From contig JAYQBG010000001.1 of the NCBI GenBank assembly GCA_038137215.1, positions 124,001 through 188,000 of the forward strand: a DNA stretch of 64,000 nt, read 5' to 3'. The stretch's first letter is position 1, and each line of letters starts with the position of its first letter. Origin of the DNA: JABJAG01 sp038137215 (lineage in GTDB: Bacteria > Pseudomonadota > Alphaproteobacteria > UBA6615). The translations under genes and the position numbers were made by a program. The notes below the pieces were generated by a model. It saw only the letters and a list, made by a program, of their open reading frames with translations. It was not told the origin of the DNA and searched no databases. Of the stretch, positions 25,199 through 33,982 are shown piece by piece.

Positions 25199-26773
25199 GT
25201 GACTACGACGACCCTGCCCGACGCTTCTCCACCAGCCACTCCGGCAGCACCGGGGGTATGGCATCGCTGGCTGGTCGTGACCGCGGCGCTCTCGTCTTCG
25301 CTCGCCCTCGCCCTTTCGGCCACAATCACCAATGTGGCAGTCCCCGACATCATGGGCGCCTTCGGCGTCGGTCAGGATCAGGCCCAGTGGATGGCCACAG
25401 CCTTCTTTGCGGCGATGACGGCCGGGATGCTGCTCAGCGACTGGCTGACCCGCCGATTCGGGGCACGACAGGTGTTCATCGGCACCATGATGTTCTTCTT
25501 CTTGGGTTCGATTGCCGGTGGCACGGCCCAGACCTACGATATGGTGGTTCTGGGACGAACCATTCAGGGCCTGACGGCGGGGATTCTGCTGCCGCTGGCC
25601 ATGATGGTGATGTTCGCCGTGTTCCCGCCCCACCAGCGCGCCATGGTCGCGGGGCTGTTCGGCGTGAGTTTCATCCTGGGCCCCGGACTGGGCCCCTGGT
25701 TCGGCGGCATCGCCATCGACCATTTCGACTGGCGCTTCACCTTCTACGTCGCATTGCCCGTTTCATTCTGCGCGATGATGCTGGCCGGTGTGGTCCTGCC
25801 CGGGCGTGACCACTCCCTCGCAAGAACACGCCTCGACTGGCTCGGCTTTGTCCTGGTTGCGACGTTTCTGGCGGCCACCCTGACAGGTTTGTCCAATGGT
25901 CAGCTCAAGGGCTGGAACGCCAACCTCGTCATCGCCCTGCTCATTCTGGGGATCGGATCGGGCGTCGCCTTCGTGTTCTGGGAACTGGTCGTACCTGACC
26001 CGCTGTTCGATGTGCGCCTGCTGCGCAATCCGAAGTTCGCCATATCCTGCGTGGTGTCGTTTCTTATCGGGGCCTGCCTGTTCGGATCGTTCTATCTGCA
26101 ACCCGTCTTTGTGCAGATTGTCGGCAGTTACACCCCCCTGCAAGCCGGCCTTGTGCTTGTGCCCGGCGGGCTTGCCATGGGACTGGCATTGCCGCTCTCG
26201 GGGCGGCTGGCGGATCGCTACCCGCCCTACCTCCTGCTCGTGACCGGGTTTCTTCTGTTTTCCATCACCACCTGGTGGATGGGCTTCGCCGATGCCAATA
26301 CAGCCTTCTGGACCTTCGCGCTGCTTGTTCTGGTCGGGCGGATCGGACAGGGCATGCTGTTTCCCCCGATCACTGCTGCCGGTCTGGCGGCGGCACCTCC
26401 GGAGAAAATGGGTACCGCCAACGGCATGCTGAACTTCACGCGCCAGATGGGCGGGGCGTTCGGAATCAACCTGCTCGCGATCAACATCGAACGGCACACC
26501 GCACGTCATGCCGAGATGCTGGCCACGTCACAGACGGAGTCCAACTCGACCACGACCGGTTTGCTCGAGACGGTCCGCGACATGCTGACGGCGGCAGGAT
26601 TGCCCGATCCGGTCGAAGCCGCGCTGGCGAGTTTTTATCTGGGACGCATTGTGGCCGCCCAGGCCACCGCACTAGCATTTCAGGACACCTTCATCGCCTT
26701 CGCCGTGATGAACTTCATCGCGGCCATGTTGTCACTGGCCCTTTGGACACCGTTGCGCCGGCCGCGCGGCTAA
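25199..26773 (+). CDS. DHA2-type MFS efflux transporter (EmrB/QacA group)
   Basis: A 524-residue transporter with about fourteen membrane helices, the hallmark of the DHA2 drug:H+ antiporters. Motif A is DWLTRRFGARQVF, and the first helix carries ATITNVAVPDIMGAFG, typical for the EmrB group. It starts with GTG at 25199, 12 bases after the adaptor gene. Together they would expel hydrophobic or organic compounds across both membranes with an outer-membrane channel encoded elsewhere. Its last 4 bases overlap the 3' end of the convergent LysR-type regulator gene. Confidence 0.92.
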   Translation: MTTTTLPDASPPATPAAPGVWHRWLVVTAALSSSLALALSATITNVAVPDIMGAFGVGQDQAQWMATAFFAAMTAGMLLSDWLTRRFGARQVFIGTMMFFFLGSIAGGTAQTYDMVVLGRTIQGLTAGILLPLAMMVMFAVFPPHQRAMVAGLFGVSFILGPGLGPWFGGIAIDHFDWRFTFYVALPVSFCAMMLAGVVLPGRDHSLARTRLDWLGFVLVATFLAATLTGLSNGQLKGWNANLVIALLILGIGSGVAFVFWELVVPDPLFDVRLLRNPKFAISCVVSFLIGACLFGSFYLQPVFVQIVGSYTPLQAGLVLVPGGLAMGLALPLSGRLADRYPPYLLLVTGFLLFSITTWWMGFADANTAFWTFALLVLVGRIGQGMLFPPITAAGLAAAPPEKMGTANGMLNFTRQMGGAFGINLLAINIERHTARHAEMLATSQTESNSTTTGLLETVRDMLTAAGLPDPVEAALASFYLGRIVAAQATALAFQDTFIAFAVMNFIAAMLSLALWTPLRRPRG

Positions 26774-27702
26774 GCCTCCGGGATCAGCATCGGGAACTCC
26801 TGGCGCGCGACGCGGCGAATCACATCGGCAATATCCCCATAAGCCGGGGCGCGTCCGGCTCCCTTGCGCCAGACCAGGCCGATCGAGCGCGACATGGCGC
26901 GCCCGCGAATGGCCCTGACCGCCACATCACTGTCGCTTCGAATTTCCGAATTGGCATAGAGCGCGGGCAGGAACGTGGCCCCTGTGTTCATTGCCACCAT
27001 CTGGCGCAGCGCATCCAGGCTGGTGCCCTCATAGTCGCGAACAAGGTTGGCCCCCAGTTCTTCACACAGCGCATGCACCTGATCATGCAGGTGAAAATCC
27101 GGCGTCAGGGTCAGGATCGGCAATCCCTGCATATCCTCGGGGCCCACAGTCTCATGTTGCGCGATCGGGTGTTCAGTGGACACCGCCAGATAGACCGGCT
27201 CGCGGAACAATCGTTCCACTTCAAGGTTCGATGACCTGACCGGTAACTGGGCTAGAATCAGGTCGTGGGTACCATGCGCCAGCTCGGTTTCGAGATCGTG
27301 CGGCGCACCCTCGCGGATATAGAGCTTGAGGTCGGGATTGTCGCGGTGAAGCGCAGCCACCACACGGGGCAGCAGATAGGGTCCGAGTGTGGGCTTCACG
27401 CCGAGACGGATCGTTCCCACCAGATCCCGGTGCGAGGATGACGCGACATCGACAATTTCCTGAACGTCCAGCAAAACCCGGCGAGCGCGCGAGACAACTT
27501 CGCGTCCAATCGGTGTCAGAACGACCCCGGTCCGCCGGCGCTCGATCAGTTTTGTACCCAGGCTCGCTTCCAGGTTCTGAATCTGCACGCTGAGCGAAGG
27601 TTGCGCGATCCCGCACCGCTCCGCGGCATCGCGGAAATGTCCGGTATCCACAAGCGCGAGCAGATAACGCATTTGTTTGAGCGTAAGCGCGGGTTCAGGC
27701 AC
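26770..27702 (-). CDS. OxyR-like LysR-family regulator lacking the peroxidatic cysteine
   Basis: A 310-residue LysR regulator that is OxyR-like along its length: winged helix (RDAAERCGIAQPSLSVQIQNLE) and effector domain with SLDALRQMVAMNTGATFLPAL. E. coli OxyR senses peroxide through Cys199, resolved by Cys208, in HCLRDQAMGFC. The matching segment here is FHLHDQVHALC: Cys213 matches Cys208 but the sensing position is His204. Only one other cysteine exists (Cys30, in the DNA-binding domain). It therefore cannot form the classic disulfide, and may respond to another signal or act constitutively. An ATAG-N7-CTAT site lies 33 bases upstream of its start. It is convergent with the EmrB-like gene. 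Confidence 0.85.
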   Translation of the reverse strand: MPEPALTLKQMRYLLALVDTGHFRDAAERCGIAQPSLSVQIQNLEASLGTKLIERRRTGVVLTPIGREVVSRARRVLLDVQEIVDVASSSHRDLVGTIRLGVKPTLGPYLLPRVVAALHRDNPDLKLYIREGAPHDLETELAHGTHDLILAQLPVRSSNLEVERLFREPVYLAVSTEHPIAQHETVGPEDMQGLPILTLTPDFHLHDQVHALCEELGANLVRDYEGTSLDALRQMVAMNTGATFLPALYANSEIRSDSDVAVRAIRGRAMSRSIGLVWRKGAGRAPAYGDIADVIRRVARQEFPMLIPEA

Positions 27703-28003
27703 TGCTATCTCCCAATCGGAAGCGATAGGAATATATAGCTTTTTTCTATACTTTTTTCTACTTAAATTATCTTTTCATTTCTCTGCGGGCGCCCCATCTC
27801 TCATGCATCGATGAACTGGTCCGCCCCAGGCCCGACATGGCGCATTTGCAGAAGCTCAAACGCATGCGGCTACGCGTGAAAGACCGAATTTCCGTTGTCG
27901 AATCCAGTTATCCGCCGTCCCGCGAGTCCCGTTTCCGGAACGCGGCCTGACACCACCCCCAACCCGCGGTCCCAGCATGACCGCCTGATTTGGAGTTTTC
28001 GAG
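27703..28003. other. 301-base intergenic region, partly AT-rich
   Basis: The stretch 27720-27780 is strongly AT-rich in a GC-rich genome and includes the ATAG-N7-CTAT site; it should hold the regulator's promoter. The rest (27781-28003) is GC-rich without a convincing gene. An ATG at 27837 opens a 37-codon Arg-rich frame, which I do not accept as a gene. The promoter of the small gene at 28004 must also lie here. Confidence 0.5.
27735..27749. promoter_or_regulatory. OxyR-type half-operator (ATAG-N7-CTAT)
   Basis: ATAG at 27735-27738 and CTAT at 27746-27749 are separated by exactly seven bases, the spacing of one OxyR dimer half-site. It is 33 bases upstream of the regulator's start codon, as expected for autorepression. 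The second half-site of a full OxyR operator is not present in register. The surrounding DNA is very AT-rich, so chance occurrence is possible. Confidence 0.4.
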
Positions 28004-28255
28004 ATGTTCGGTCTCTCTGGTTTGTTCGAGAAAGCGTCGGGTTTGCTTGGCGATGCCAACGCTGCGGCGTTCCTTGAAGACGCCGACCCGGCCATCATTA
28101 TCGATCAGATCGGCGTTGACCCCGCCATGCTCGACATGGTCGGGCTCGCCCCGGCCCTGCTCGAACAGGCCGGCGTCGATCCGGGCGCCCTGAACAAGAT
28201 TTCCGATCTCGATCTGGCAGCAGTGAAGGATCTCATCGGACAGTCCCGTCCCTAA
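28004..28255 (+). CDS. small acidic protein of unknown function
   Basis: An 83-residue protein with a good GGAG site 10 bases upstream of ATG at 28004. It starts MFGLSGLFEKASGLLGDANA and is rich in Asp, Ala and Leu with no Cys, Trp or His. A short motif recurs: IGVDPAMLDMV and AGVDPGALNKI, spaced about 20 residues apart, suggesting two helical repeats. No signal peptide or clear membrane helix is present. An intrinsic terminator lies downstream on the same strand. I recognise no family; the reading frame, ribosome site and terminator support it as a real gene. Confidence 0.65.
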   Translation: MFGLSGLFEKASGLLGDANAAAFLEDADPAIIIDQIGVDPAMLDMVGLAPALLEQAGVDPGALNKISDLDLAAVKDLIGQSRP

Positions 28256-28437
28256 CCGGCCGGACTTACGTAGCCGGTTCCTCCCTGAACAACGGCTGCG
28301 GCACGGCTTTGAAGACAAGCAGGCCCCCCAACACCTGCTTTTCTCGGCACCCGGTTTCCCAATTGCCCCGGGAAACCAACCTTCTAAGCGGGTCTCCCGC
28401 GCACGAAGGCCGGTGCCAGTCAAAGTCGCTTTGATAT

Positions 28438-28471
28438 GGCCCTCCCCCTCCACGGGGAAGGCCTTTTTCTT
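28438..28471 (+). terminator. intrinsic terminator downstream of the small acidic protein gene
   Basis: GGCCCTCCCC (28438-28447) pairs with GGGGAAGGCC (28454-28463) with one mismatch and a 6-base loop, followed by TTTTTCTTT on the plus strand. It lies about 180 bases after the small gene and immediately beyond the gshA stop, which comes from the other side. The T tract favours termination of plus-strand transcripts. Confidence 0.75.
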
Positions 28472-29838
28472 TACCAGGCGTATTCCTCGAAGGCGCGCTC
28501 GACATCGCCGTCCCAGCGTCCTTCGAAAGCCGCGAGCTTGTTTTCGGCTGGCGTCAGGCCGCTATCGGCGATCTGCTCGAGCGTGGACAGGAAGTGGCTT
28601 TCGTCCTGCCCCCAGAAATCCGTCAGCGCCCGGCTCTTCAGGCCGGCACGCGATATCTCCAGCGCTTCGCGGGCCAGCTCGAGCAGTGTCCGGTTGCGAA
28701 ACGGCGTGGCCAGGCCCTGTGCGGGAACGGCATTCCGCAAATCGATCACCTCCTGCGCGCTCCAGTCTGCAATCATCTCGCTTGCGGCATCGAGTGCTCC
28801 GGAATCGTAAAGCAGGCCAACCCAGAAGGCGGGAAGTGCGCAGACCCGCCGCCACGGGCCTCCATCCGCACCACGCATTTCGAGAAACTTCTTGAGTCGC
28901 ACTTCGGGAAACAGCGTCGTGGTGTGATCCGACCAGTCGCCCATGGTTGCAAACTCACCCGGGCGCGCGGGCAATTTCCCGGCCATGAAGTCCCGGAAGG
29001 ACTGACCAGATGCATCGATATAACCCCCATCACGATAGACGAAATACATGGGCGTATCGAGCACGTAATCCACATAGCGTTCGTAGCCGAAATCGTCATC
29101 GAAGACGAAGGGCAGGATACCCGAACGGTCATTGTCGACATCGGTCCAGACATGACTGCGCAGGCTCAGATAGTCGGTGGGCTGACCCTCGCGGAAGGGC
29201 GAATTCGCAAACAGGGCCGTGGCGACCGGCTGCAGAGCCATCGCGACACGCATTTTGCGCACCATGTCGGCCTCGTCAGAGAAGTCGAGATTGACCTGCA
29301 CGGTACAGGTCCGCAGCATCATGTCATGGCCCATGGTGCCGACCTCGCTCATGTATTCGCGCATGATCTTGTAGCGTCCCTTGGGCATCCAGGGCGCGTC
29401 TTCCCGGGTCAGCGTGGGGTGAAAACCCATGCCCATCATCGCCACACCCAACTCGCCATTGACCTCGCGAAGCTGACGCAGATGTTCGTGCACTTCTTCG
29501 CAGGTCTGGTGCAGGGTCTCGAGGGGGGCACCGGAGAGCTCGAACTGCCCGCCCGGTTCGAGCGAAATATTGGCACCGCTTTCACCGGTCAGCGCGATGA
29601 CATTGTCACCCTCATAGACCGGCTGCCAGCCGAACCGCTGGAGACCCACCAGCAGATCACGGATGCCGGGGGTGCCATCATAAGACAGGGTTTTATGATC
29701 GAACTGCCGGAACGCGAATTTCTCGTGTTCGGTGCCGATCCGCCATTCCTCTCTCGGCTTCTCGCCCTCGGCGATCCAGTCGATGAGTTGCTGTTTGGAC
29801 TCGATAACCGGGCCGCCACCCGAAGACGGAGCTGCCAT
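28471..29838 (-). CDS. gshA: glutamate-cysteine ligase (alphaproteobacterial/plant type)
   Basis: GshA makes gamma-glutamylcysteine, the first step of glutathione synthesis. The 455-residue protein is of the class shared by alphaproteobacteria and plants. Hallmarks are EEWRIGTEHEKFAF near residue 30, SLEPGGQFELSGAP, MREYMSEVG, and the HDMMLRTCTVQVNLDF block of the active site. It starts with ATG at 29838, 28 bases after the rsmE stop on the same strand, so rsmE-gshA is likely one transcript. No gshB is visible in the window. Confidence 0.95.
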   Translation of the reverse strand: MAAPSSGGGPVIESKQQLIDWIAEGEKPREEWRIGTEHEKFAFRQFDHKTLSYDGTPGIRDLLVGLQRFGWQPVYEGDNVIALTGESGANISLEPGGQFELSGAPLETLHQTCEEVHEHLRQLREVNGELGVAMMGMGFHPTLTREDAPWMPKGRYKIMREYMSEVGTMGHDMMLRTCTVQVNLDFSDEADMVRKMRVAMALQPVATALFANSPFREGQPTDYLSLRSHVWTDVDNDRSGILPFVFDDDFGYERYVDYVLDTPMYFVYRDGGYIDASGQSFRDFMAGKLPARPGEFATMGDWSDHTTTLFPEVRLKKFLEMRGADGGPWRRVCALPAFWVGLLYDSGALDAASEMIADWSAQEVIDLRNAVPAQGLATPFRNRTLLELAREALEISRAGLKSRALTDFWGQDESHFLSTLEQIADSGLTPAENKLAAFEGRWDGDVERAFEEYAW

Positions 29839-29866
29839 GTTTCACATTCCCCGATAAGAGCGAAAC

Positions 29867-30631
29867 TCAAGACCGCGCGGAGTCCCAATCTCCGGCGATC
29901 GCCTGAACGACGGACAGTGCAGCCAAGGCGGCCGTATCGGCCCGCAACACGCGCGGACCAAGCCCGATAGACCTAACAAAGGGCAGTTCACCGAGTTGGT
30001 CAAGCTCATCGGGGGCAAAGCCGCCCTCCGGTCCCGTCATGATGGCACAGGGGACCGGGCTGTCACGCAATTCCAAAGCGGCTTCGGCAACCGGACGTCC
30101 GGCACCCGTTTCATCGCCCACAAGCAGAATGCGATCCCGGGGCCAGTCCTCCAGAACATCGCGGAACTTTGCGGGTTCGCAGATATCCGGCACGCTCAGC
30201 CGCTCGGATTGCTCGGCCGCCTCAATGGCATTGGCGCGCAGCCGTGCTGTCTTGACCCGTTCGGTATTGGTACGCGCTGTCAGCACAGGAACCAACCGGG
30301 AAACGCCGAGCTCCGTCGCCTTGGCTGTCAGGAAACCCAGCGCGGCCCGCTTGATCGGTGCAAATGCCAACCACAGATCGGGCTCCGGCTTCTGGGCCTG
30401 CAGCAGCTCCGCGGGCTGCACAATCACGGCGCCGCGCCTGGCCGCCACGATATCGGCCCAGAACTCGCCCTCGCGACCGTTGAAGATGGCGATCCGGTCT
30501 CCCTCACCCCGGCGCATGACATTCTGCAGATAGTGGCTCTGGTCATGACTCAACGGAACCGGCGCGCCCACCGACAGGTCAGCTTCGACAAACAGCCGCA
30601 ACCGGGTAAAACTCGCCTTCGTGTCTGACAT
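29867..30631 (-). CDS. rsmE: 16S rRNA (uracil-1498-N3)-methyltransferase
   Basis: RsmE is a SPOUT-fold enzyme that methylates U1498 in the decoding region. The start at 30631 (MSDTKASFTRLRLFVEADL) gives 254 residues; an upstream frame to 30703 overlaps the ubiA start region and is unlikely. The knot motifs are MTGPEGGFAPDEL and LGPRVLRADTAALAAL, where Asp stands in place of the commoner Glu in the LRxETA motif. It is divergent from ubiA with 51 bases between start codons. Confidence 0.94.
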   Translation of the reverse strand: MSDTKASFTRLRLFVEADLSVGAPVPLSHDQSHYLQNVMRRGEGDRIAIFNGREGEFWADIVAARRGAVIVQPAELLQAQKPEPDLWLAFAPIKRAALGFLTAKATELGVSRLVPVLTARTNTERVKTARLRANAIEAAEQSERLSVPDICEPAKFRDVLEDWPRDRILLVGDETGAGRPVAEAALELRDSPVPCAIMTGPEGGFAPDELDQLGELPFVRSIGLGPRVLRADTAALAALSVVQAIAGDWDSARS

Positions 30632-30682
30632 TCCGTGAATCCGGGATTGGGGGCCGCGGCCCGCTGGGTTATCACTAGCGCT

Positions 30683-31609
30683 ATGAGTGGCGCACCCCAT
30701 CATAGCGCGAGCGATATCCCGCGCGGCAACTGGCTTGACCGGTTCGTTCCGGCTCCGGCCCGGCCCTATGCCCGGCTGATGCGGCTGGACCGACCGATCG
30801 GCACCTGGCTGTTGCTGCTACCCGGTTGGTGGGCGCTCGCCTTGGCAGAAGCGCCGGGCAACTGGCCGAACCCGCTCTGGGTCGCCCTGTTCGGGATCGG
30901 CGCCATCCTGATGCGCGGCGCGGGCTGCGTGATCAACGACATGTTCGACCGCGATTTCGATGCCCGGGTTGCCCGCACCGCCGACCGGCCTCTGGCCTCG
31001 GGCGCGATCCGCATGCGCGCGGCCCTCACCTTCCTGGCGATTCTGTTGCTGATCAGTTTCGCCATTCTTCTCCAGTTCAATCTATTCGCTATGGCGGTCG
31101 GCGCCCTGAGCCTCCTGCTGGTCGTGCCCTATCCGTTGATGAAGCGCATCACCTGGTGGCCGCAGGCCTGGCTCGGCCTGACCTTCAACTGGGGCGCCTT
31201 GCTCGGCTGGGCCGTGGTCCAGGGTGAGATCGGGCTGGCAACGCTGGTGCTCTATGCCGCCGGGTTCTTCTGGACGCTCGGCTACGACACGATCTACGCC
31301 CATCAGGACAAGGAAGACGACGCGCTGGTCGGCATCAAATCCACCGCGCGCCTGCTGGGTGAAAACTCACGTCCCTGGATCGCGGCCTTCTACATCGTCT
31401 GCATGGCGCTGCTGGCGCTCGCGGGATGGCTTGCCGGTGTCGCCTGGCTGTATTGGATCGGGCTTGCGATCGGTGCTGCGCATCTCGTCTGGCAGACCGC
31501 GACCATCGACTTCAACGATCCGAAAGACTGCCTGAAAAAATTCCGCGCCAACCGTGACTTCGGCCTGATTGTCTTTGCCGCCGCGATTGCCGCCCGCATG
31601 GTTGCCTAA
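30683..31609 (+). CDS. ubiA: 4-hydroxybenzoate polyprenyltransferase
   Basis: UbiA attaches the polyprenyl tail to 4-hydroxybenzoate in ubiquinone synthesis. The 308-residue protein has about eight membrane helices. The two Asp-rich prenyl-diphosphate motifs are NDMFDRDFDARVARTADRPL and YAHQDKEDDALVG. The ATG at 30683 is the best start; an upstream frame to 30635 is only extension. A UbiD-family decarboxylase gene lies 850 bases downstream on the same strand, which fits the same pathway. Confidence 0.96.
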   Translation: MSGAPHHSASDIPRGNWLDRFVPAPARPYARLMRLDRPIGTWLLLLPGWWALALAEAPGNWPNPLWVALFGIGAILMRGAGCVINDMFDRDFDARVARTADRPLASGAIRMRAALTFLAILLLISFAILLQFNLFAMAVGALSLLLVVPYPLMKRITWWPQAWLGLTFNWGALLGWAVVQGEIGLATLVLYAAGFFWTLGYDTIYAHQDKEDDALVGIKSTARLLGENSRPWIAAFYIVCMALLALAGWLAGVAWLYWIGLAIGAAHLVWQTATIDFNDPKDCLKKFRANRDFGLIVFAAAIAARMVA

Positions 31610-31653
31610 GGCTGGCCTCGACACCCGGAGCACCGTGACCAAACGTGGCTGCT

Positions 31654-32376
31654 TCAGACATCCACAATCTTGTGATCGGCATGGACCACGGGCACGGCTA
31701 ACTTTTCCAAATGGGTGATTCGCTCGGTTCGCAAATTGGCATCGTTGATATGGGCGCGCACAAAATCTGCAAGATCGTCATCCGGCGACAGCCGGTCGCG
31801 CATCAGTGAGAGCGCATCGAGCTGACCCAGAGCCGGTAACTTGCGGTCCTGCGCCGTGATCTCCTTCAGGGCATAGGGTTGTTCCCCCTCACCCACATGG
31901 CCACGAAAACTCAGATAGGCGAAAGCGTGTTCCAGACGCGTGCCGTCGTCCAGCAAGAGATCCAGCCCGATCAGTTCGGCGAAATGATAGTTGTCGATCT
32001 CGGTCGGATGCATCACGACAAGTTCGATGTCGCTCAGCCAGTTGACGGCCACCGCAACCCGCGTGCCGGGAACATGGCGCAGGGCGGCGGGCAGCGAGCC
32101 ATAGTTCGAGAAGTGGGCGGAAAAAACCACATCATGATCGGCCAGCCAGCCGCGCTGGACGGGAATGGGGGCATGATCGGTGCCGTATTTCTGGCGCAGG
32201 CGCAGCGGTGACTGATTGGAGCCGTAACCGATCACCGGTTTGCGGCCTTCGGTCAGGCGTGGATCAAACGGCGCCTCGGCCCCCGCCACAAAGGTGAAGG
32301 AATGCGCCGTAATGTCGTAGGGATATCCTGCGGCACGCACCAGCGCGGGGTCGGTCTGGAACGGATCGGTTGGCAT
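31654..32376 (-). CDS. YGSN-motif protein, divergent gamma-glutamylcyclotransferase-like
   Basis: A 240-residue soluble protein. The segment PVIGYGSNQSPLRLRQKYG matches the glycine-rich YGSN loop at the start of gamma-glutamylcyclotransferase-like folds, and PVQRGWLADHDVVFSAHFS is similar to the following strand region. A glutamate in PTEIDNYHFAEL is placed like the catalytic acid of that fold, followed by a short strand and AFAYLSFRG. Similarity is by motif pattern only, so activity is not certain. It lies convergent to ubiA and divergent from the UbiD-like gene. Confidence 0.6.
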   Translation of the reverse strand: MPTDPFQTDPALVRAAGYPYDITAHSFTFVAGAEAPFDPRLTEGRKPVIGYGSNQSPLRLRQKYGTDHAPIPVQRGWLADHDVVFSAHFSNYGSLPAALRHVPGTRVAVAVNWLSDIELVVMHPTEIDNYHFAELIGLDLLLDDGTRLEHAFAYLSFRGHVGEGEQPYALKEITAQDRKLPALGQLDALSLMRDRLSPDDDLADFVRAHINDANLRTERITHLEKLAVPVVHADHKIVDV

Positions 32377-32457
32377 CCCGACATCTTCGTGCGAATGCCA
32401 ACATGCCGCAAGCCGCCGTTCTTGACGCGAACAGGCTTGGGCGCTCTAAGTCTGGGC

Positions 32458-33972
32458 ATGCCTTACGCCAGCCTCCGCGAATTTATCGCCAGACTCGAAG
32501 ATAACGGGCGTCTCGTCCGGGTGTTCCATCCGGTTTCGACCAATCTGGAGATGACCGAAATACAAACCCGGCTGCTTGCCGAGGGCGGACCCGCCGTTCT
32601 GTTCGAGAACGTCGTCAACGAGAACGGGGCGCCCAGTCCGACGCCGGTTCTGGTCAATCTTTTCGGAACCGTCGAGCGCGTGGCCTGGGGCATGGACCGC
32701 GAACCGGATCAGCTGCGCGAGGTCGGTGAAACGCTCGCCTTCCTGCGGCAGCCTGAACCGCCGGGCGGTTTGCGGGATGCCTGGGAGAAGCTGCCGCTGC
32801 TGCGCACCGTCATGTCCATGCGTCCCAAAAAGGTTTCCTCCGGGCCCGTCCACGACATCGTTCTCACCGGTGACGATATCGATCTGTCGAAACTGCCCAT
32901 CCAGACCTGCTGGCCCGGCGAGCCGGCCCCGCTGATCACCTGGCCGCTGGTTGTCACCCAGGGTCCGAACCCCGACGGCAAGAAGGAAGACGCGTTCAAT
33001 CTCGGCATCTACCGCATGCAGGTGACGGGCAAGAACACCACCTATATGCGCTGGCTCAAGCATCGCGGCGGCGCCCAGCACCATGCGCGCTGGAAGAACG
33101 AACGGCCCGACCCGCTGCCCGCCGCCGTTGTCATCGGCGCAGATCCGGGCACGATCATCGCCGCGGTCACGCCGGTACCCGATACCTTATCGGAGTATCA
33201 GTTCGCAGGACTGTTACGCGGCAAGCGGCTGGAACTGGTCGATTGCAAGACAGTGCCACTAAAGGTGCCGGCCTCCGCGGAAATCGTGATTGAGGGCCAT
33301 GTCTCGCTCGACGAGTATGGCGATGAAGGTCCCTATGGCGATCACACCGGCTATTACAACTCGGTCGAGCAATTCCCGGTCTTTCATGTCAGCGCAATCA
33401 CCATGCGCCGCAAACCGATCTACCTCTCGACCTTCACCGGACGGCCGCCCGATGAACCCTCGGTGCTCGGCGAGGCCCTGAACGAGGTTTTCGTCCCCCT
33501 GCTGCAGCAGGCCTTTCCGGAAATTGTCGATTTCTGGCTGCCGCCCGAGGGCTGTTCCTACCGGATCGCCGTTGTGTCCATGAAGAAAGCCTATCCGGGC
33601 CATGCCAAACGGGTGATGATGGGCGTGTGGTCCTATCTGCGCCAGTTCATGTACACCAAGTGGGTCATTGTTGTGGATGACGACATCGACGTCCGCGACT
33701 GGAAAGATGTCATGTGGGCGATCTCGACCCGCATGGATCCGGCCCGGGACATCACGATGATCGAGGACACGCCGATCGATTATCTGGATTTTGCCTCTCC
33801 GGTATCCAGCCTGGGCAGCAAAGCCGGGCTGGATGCCACCAACAAGATCGAGCCGGAAACCACGCGCGAGTGGGGGCGGCAAATAGACATGGATCAAGAG
33901 GTGATCGATAAAGTTTCGGCAATGTGGGACGATCTGGGCCTGCCGGGTTCCGGCAAGCCCATATGGAAATAG
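32458..33972 (+). CDS. ubiD: UbiD family decarboxylase
   Basis: UbiD enzymes decarboxylate aromatic or unsaturated acids using prenylated FMN; in ubiquinone synthesis the substrate is 3-polyprenyl-4-hydroxybenzoate. The start at 32458 (MPYASLREFIARLEDNGRL) gives 504 residues, close to E. coli UbiD. Family blocks include TWPLVVTQGPNPDG, GIYRMQVTGKNTTYMRW, EYGDEGPYGDHTGYYN and the late segment GLDATNKIEPETTREWG. Nearness to ubiA supports a ubiquinone role. The partner ubiX, needed to make the cofactor, is not in the window. Confidence 0.92.
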   Translation: MPYASLREFIARLEDNGRLVRVFHPVSTNLEMTEIQTRLLAEGGPAVLFENVVNENGAPSPTPVLVNLFGTVERVAWGMDREPDQLREVGETLAFLRQPEPPGGLRDAWEKLPLLRTVMSMRPKKVSSGPVHDIVLTGDDIDLSKLPIQTCWPGEPAPLITWPLVVTQGPNPDGKKEDAFNLGIYRMQVTGKNTTYMRWLKHRGGAQHHARWKNERPDPLPAAVVIGADPGTIIAAVTPVPDTLSEYQFAGLLRGKRLELVDCKTVPLKVPASAEIVIEGHVSLDEYGDEGPYGDHTGYYNSVEQFPVFHVSAITMRRKPIYLSTFTGRPPDEPSVLGEALNEVFVPLLQQAFPEIVDFWLPPEGCSYRIAVVSMKKAYPGHAKRVMMGVWSYLRQFMYTKWVIVVDDDIDVRDWKDVMWAISTRMDPARDITMIEDTPIDYLDFASPVSSLGSKAGLDATNKIEPETTREWGRQIDMDQEVIDKVSAMWDDLGLPGSGKPIWK

Positions 33973-33982
33973 TAGAACAATC

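Noticed and set aside
27837..27950. A 37-codon frame starting MAHLQKLKRMRLR
   Set aside because: There is no ribosome site, the composition is Arg-rich and unlike a conserved protein, and it lies in the promoter region of the next gene.
28254..28279. A 7-bp inverted repeat (AACCGGC/GCCGGTT) after the small acidic protein gene as terminator
   Set aside because: The loop is long (12 bases) and no T tract follows; the hairpin at 28438-28463 with TTTTTCTTT is a better terminator.
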